DNA from: Flavobacteriaceae bacterium
GTDB lineage: Bacteria > Bacteroidota > Bacteroidia > Flavobacteriales > Flavobacteriaceae
DNA length: 64,000 nt
Direction: 5' to 3'
NCBI GenBank assembly: GCA_030830005.1
Contig: JAURNV010000016.1
Span: forward strand, 21,539 to 85,538
Below the pieces are notes generated by a model. It made no database searches. It was not told the origin of the DNA and was given only the letters and a program-made list of their open reading frames with translations. Of the stretch, positions 62,926 through 64,000 are shown one piece after another; the stretch's first letter is position 1, and each line of letters opens with the position of its first letter. Made by a program: the position numbers and the translations under genes.

Positions 62926-64000
62926 TTATGACAACCTATTAGTTAATTGTTTGTTTTTACTTTCAACAAAGCTAGCGATAGCTAGCAAAAGCCAAACTTC
63001 GTATTTAATGCCAAAATTAACGAACGTCATTCCTGAAAGCAACACAAAAATTAGCGCAATTTTTAAAATATAATTGGTGAATCCCCTTTTTAAGCGTTTT
63101 AACCTTAACAAGAAAAAGTTAATGAAGAACCACAAGAAACCAATTCCACCAAATGTTAATTGGTCAAAAAAATAGGTTTTCGTTGACAAAGCGTGGGATG
63201 AGTTAGTGTAAGAACTAATCTCTCTCAAATTAAGCTCATTAAAAAGTCCTGTTTCAAGAATCGTTTTAATGGATTCTGTATAATAAAGCAAATACGGACC
63301 TAGACCAACGCCAAAAGGGTGAATCAAAAAATGGTATAAAGCGGCTAAATAGCTTGTTAGTCGAGTTCCAAATGTTTGGCTAACATAAAATTTTTCAAAA
63401 ACTTGACTAACGGCTGGTCTAACATAAAAGCTAAGTAATATGAAACAAATGATAAAAAGCAAATACCACACATTTTTAGAGCTGCTTTTACCAGCAAGGC
63501 TTATTAAACTTGGTATTAATGTAATCATTAACAAGAGTGTGAATCCTTTTGAGTCATTAACTGCTGTATAAAACAGCAAGAACAATAAGGAAGTGGAATA
63601 AATAAGTGTTTTTTTTGATTTAAGTATGTTTTTAGAAGCAAAATAAATTGGTAACAAAGAAAAAACCATGACAATTGTCCCTGACCAACTTGCTTCCATG
63701 GTTAGAAGTCTTATTCTCCAGTATTTACCTGGATTTGAATGTAATGACTGGAAAACTGTTATTCCATCTACATTTTGTGCGTTTTCTACAATCAAAACTA
63801 TGATTAAAATTATTTGTATAAAATAAGTTTGCTTTGCAAGAATATGTATGTTTTTAGTTTTATTTCTTAGAAAGTTTTCGATAAATAAATAAAAAACAAA
63901 TGCTGTCAAAGGATACATAAACATTTTAATGCTTTTAACTAATACATTTTCCCCAAGTATTGAAAGTGTATTTGTTCTTGCATATAAATAAATTAAAAAT
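62926..64000 (-). CDS. Second O-antigen ligase/polymerase-like membrane protein (5' end beyond window)
   Basis: Multi-pass hydrophobic; frame stays open to base 64000 (FLIYLYARTNTLSILGENVLVKSIKMFMYPL...), so the ORF-track start at 63924 is probably internal. Confidence 0.75.
   Translation of the reverse strand, partial: FLIYLYARTNTLSILGENVLVKSIKMFMYPLTAFVFYLFIENFLRNKTKNIHILAKQTYFIQIILIIVLIVENAQNVDGITVFQSLHSNPGKYWRIRLLTMEASWSGTIVMVFSLLPIYFASKNILKSKKTLIYSTSLLFLLFYTAVNDSKGFTLLLMITLIPSLISLAGKSSSKNVWYLLFIICFILLSFYVRPAVSQVFEKFYVSQTFGTRLTSYLAALYHFLIHPFGVGLGPYLLYYTESIKTILETGLFNELNLREISSYTNSSHALSTKTYFFDQLTFGGIGFLWFFINFFLLRLKRLKRGFTNYILKIALIFVLLSGMTFVNFGIKYEVWLLLAIASFVESKNKQLTNRLS

Noticed and set aside
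62971-62986. GCTAGCGATAGCTAGC double palindrome
   Set aside because: Inside the coding frame of the Wzy-like gene (LLAIAS) and explainable by codon content; no second copy seen.
1-64000. CRISPR arrays, tRNA/rRNA genes, IS elements, prophage, defence systems
   Set aside because: No repeat-spacer pattern, cloverleaf-like gap, transposase, integrase or recognisable defence proteins; non-coding gaps are short, about 230 bp at most.

Overview
This 64-kb window looks like a chromosomal segment of a Bacteroidota (Flavobacteriia-type) bacterium. The evidence is TAnnTTTG promoter-like motifs, T9SS genes (sprE/porW-like, porZ-like, a T9SS-CTD cargo) and an atpBEFHAG cluster without atpDC. From 1 to about 53.6 kb it is dense, mostly housekeeping content: purD end, ATP synthase, dut, envC-like, ribE, pdxA, rpmF-fabH-accBC, asd, alr, tdk, rsmI, recJ, pgi, uvrC, lspA, ileS, recO, gdhA and a Cys/Met PLP enzyme. 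From about 53.6 kb to the right edge there is a minus-strand surface-polysaccharide locus: a WcaJ-like transferase, UXS, Ugd, an Rmd-like SDR, Gmd, two GT4 glycosyltransferases and two Wzy/ligase-like membrane proteins. I found no rRNA, tRNA, CRISPR array or intact mobile element. The observations most worth follow-up are: (i) gmd split by a -1 frameshift inside the catalytic region; (ii) an unlisted FkbM-methyltransferase-like C-terminal remnant at 62716-62889; (iii) a near-perfect 13-bp hairpin between atpE and atpF; (iv) a sharp composition change at the 4-bp ugd/rmd overlap; (v) all six convergent gene pairs abutting or overlapping; (vi) non-ATG starts for atpB and rsmI; (vii) a tentative TTGG-N9/10-TAnnTTTG promoter pattern. 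I do not see a clear candidate for a wholly new multi-gene system. Gene names come from recognising protein motifs in the supplied translations; no database search was run.
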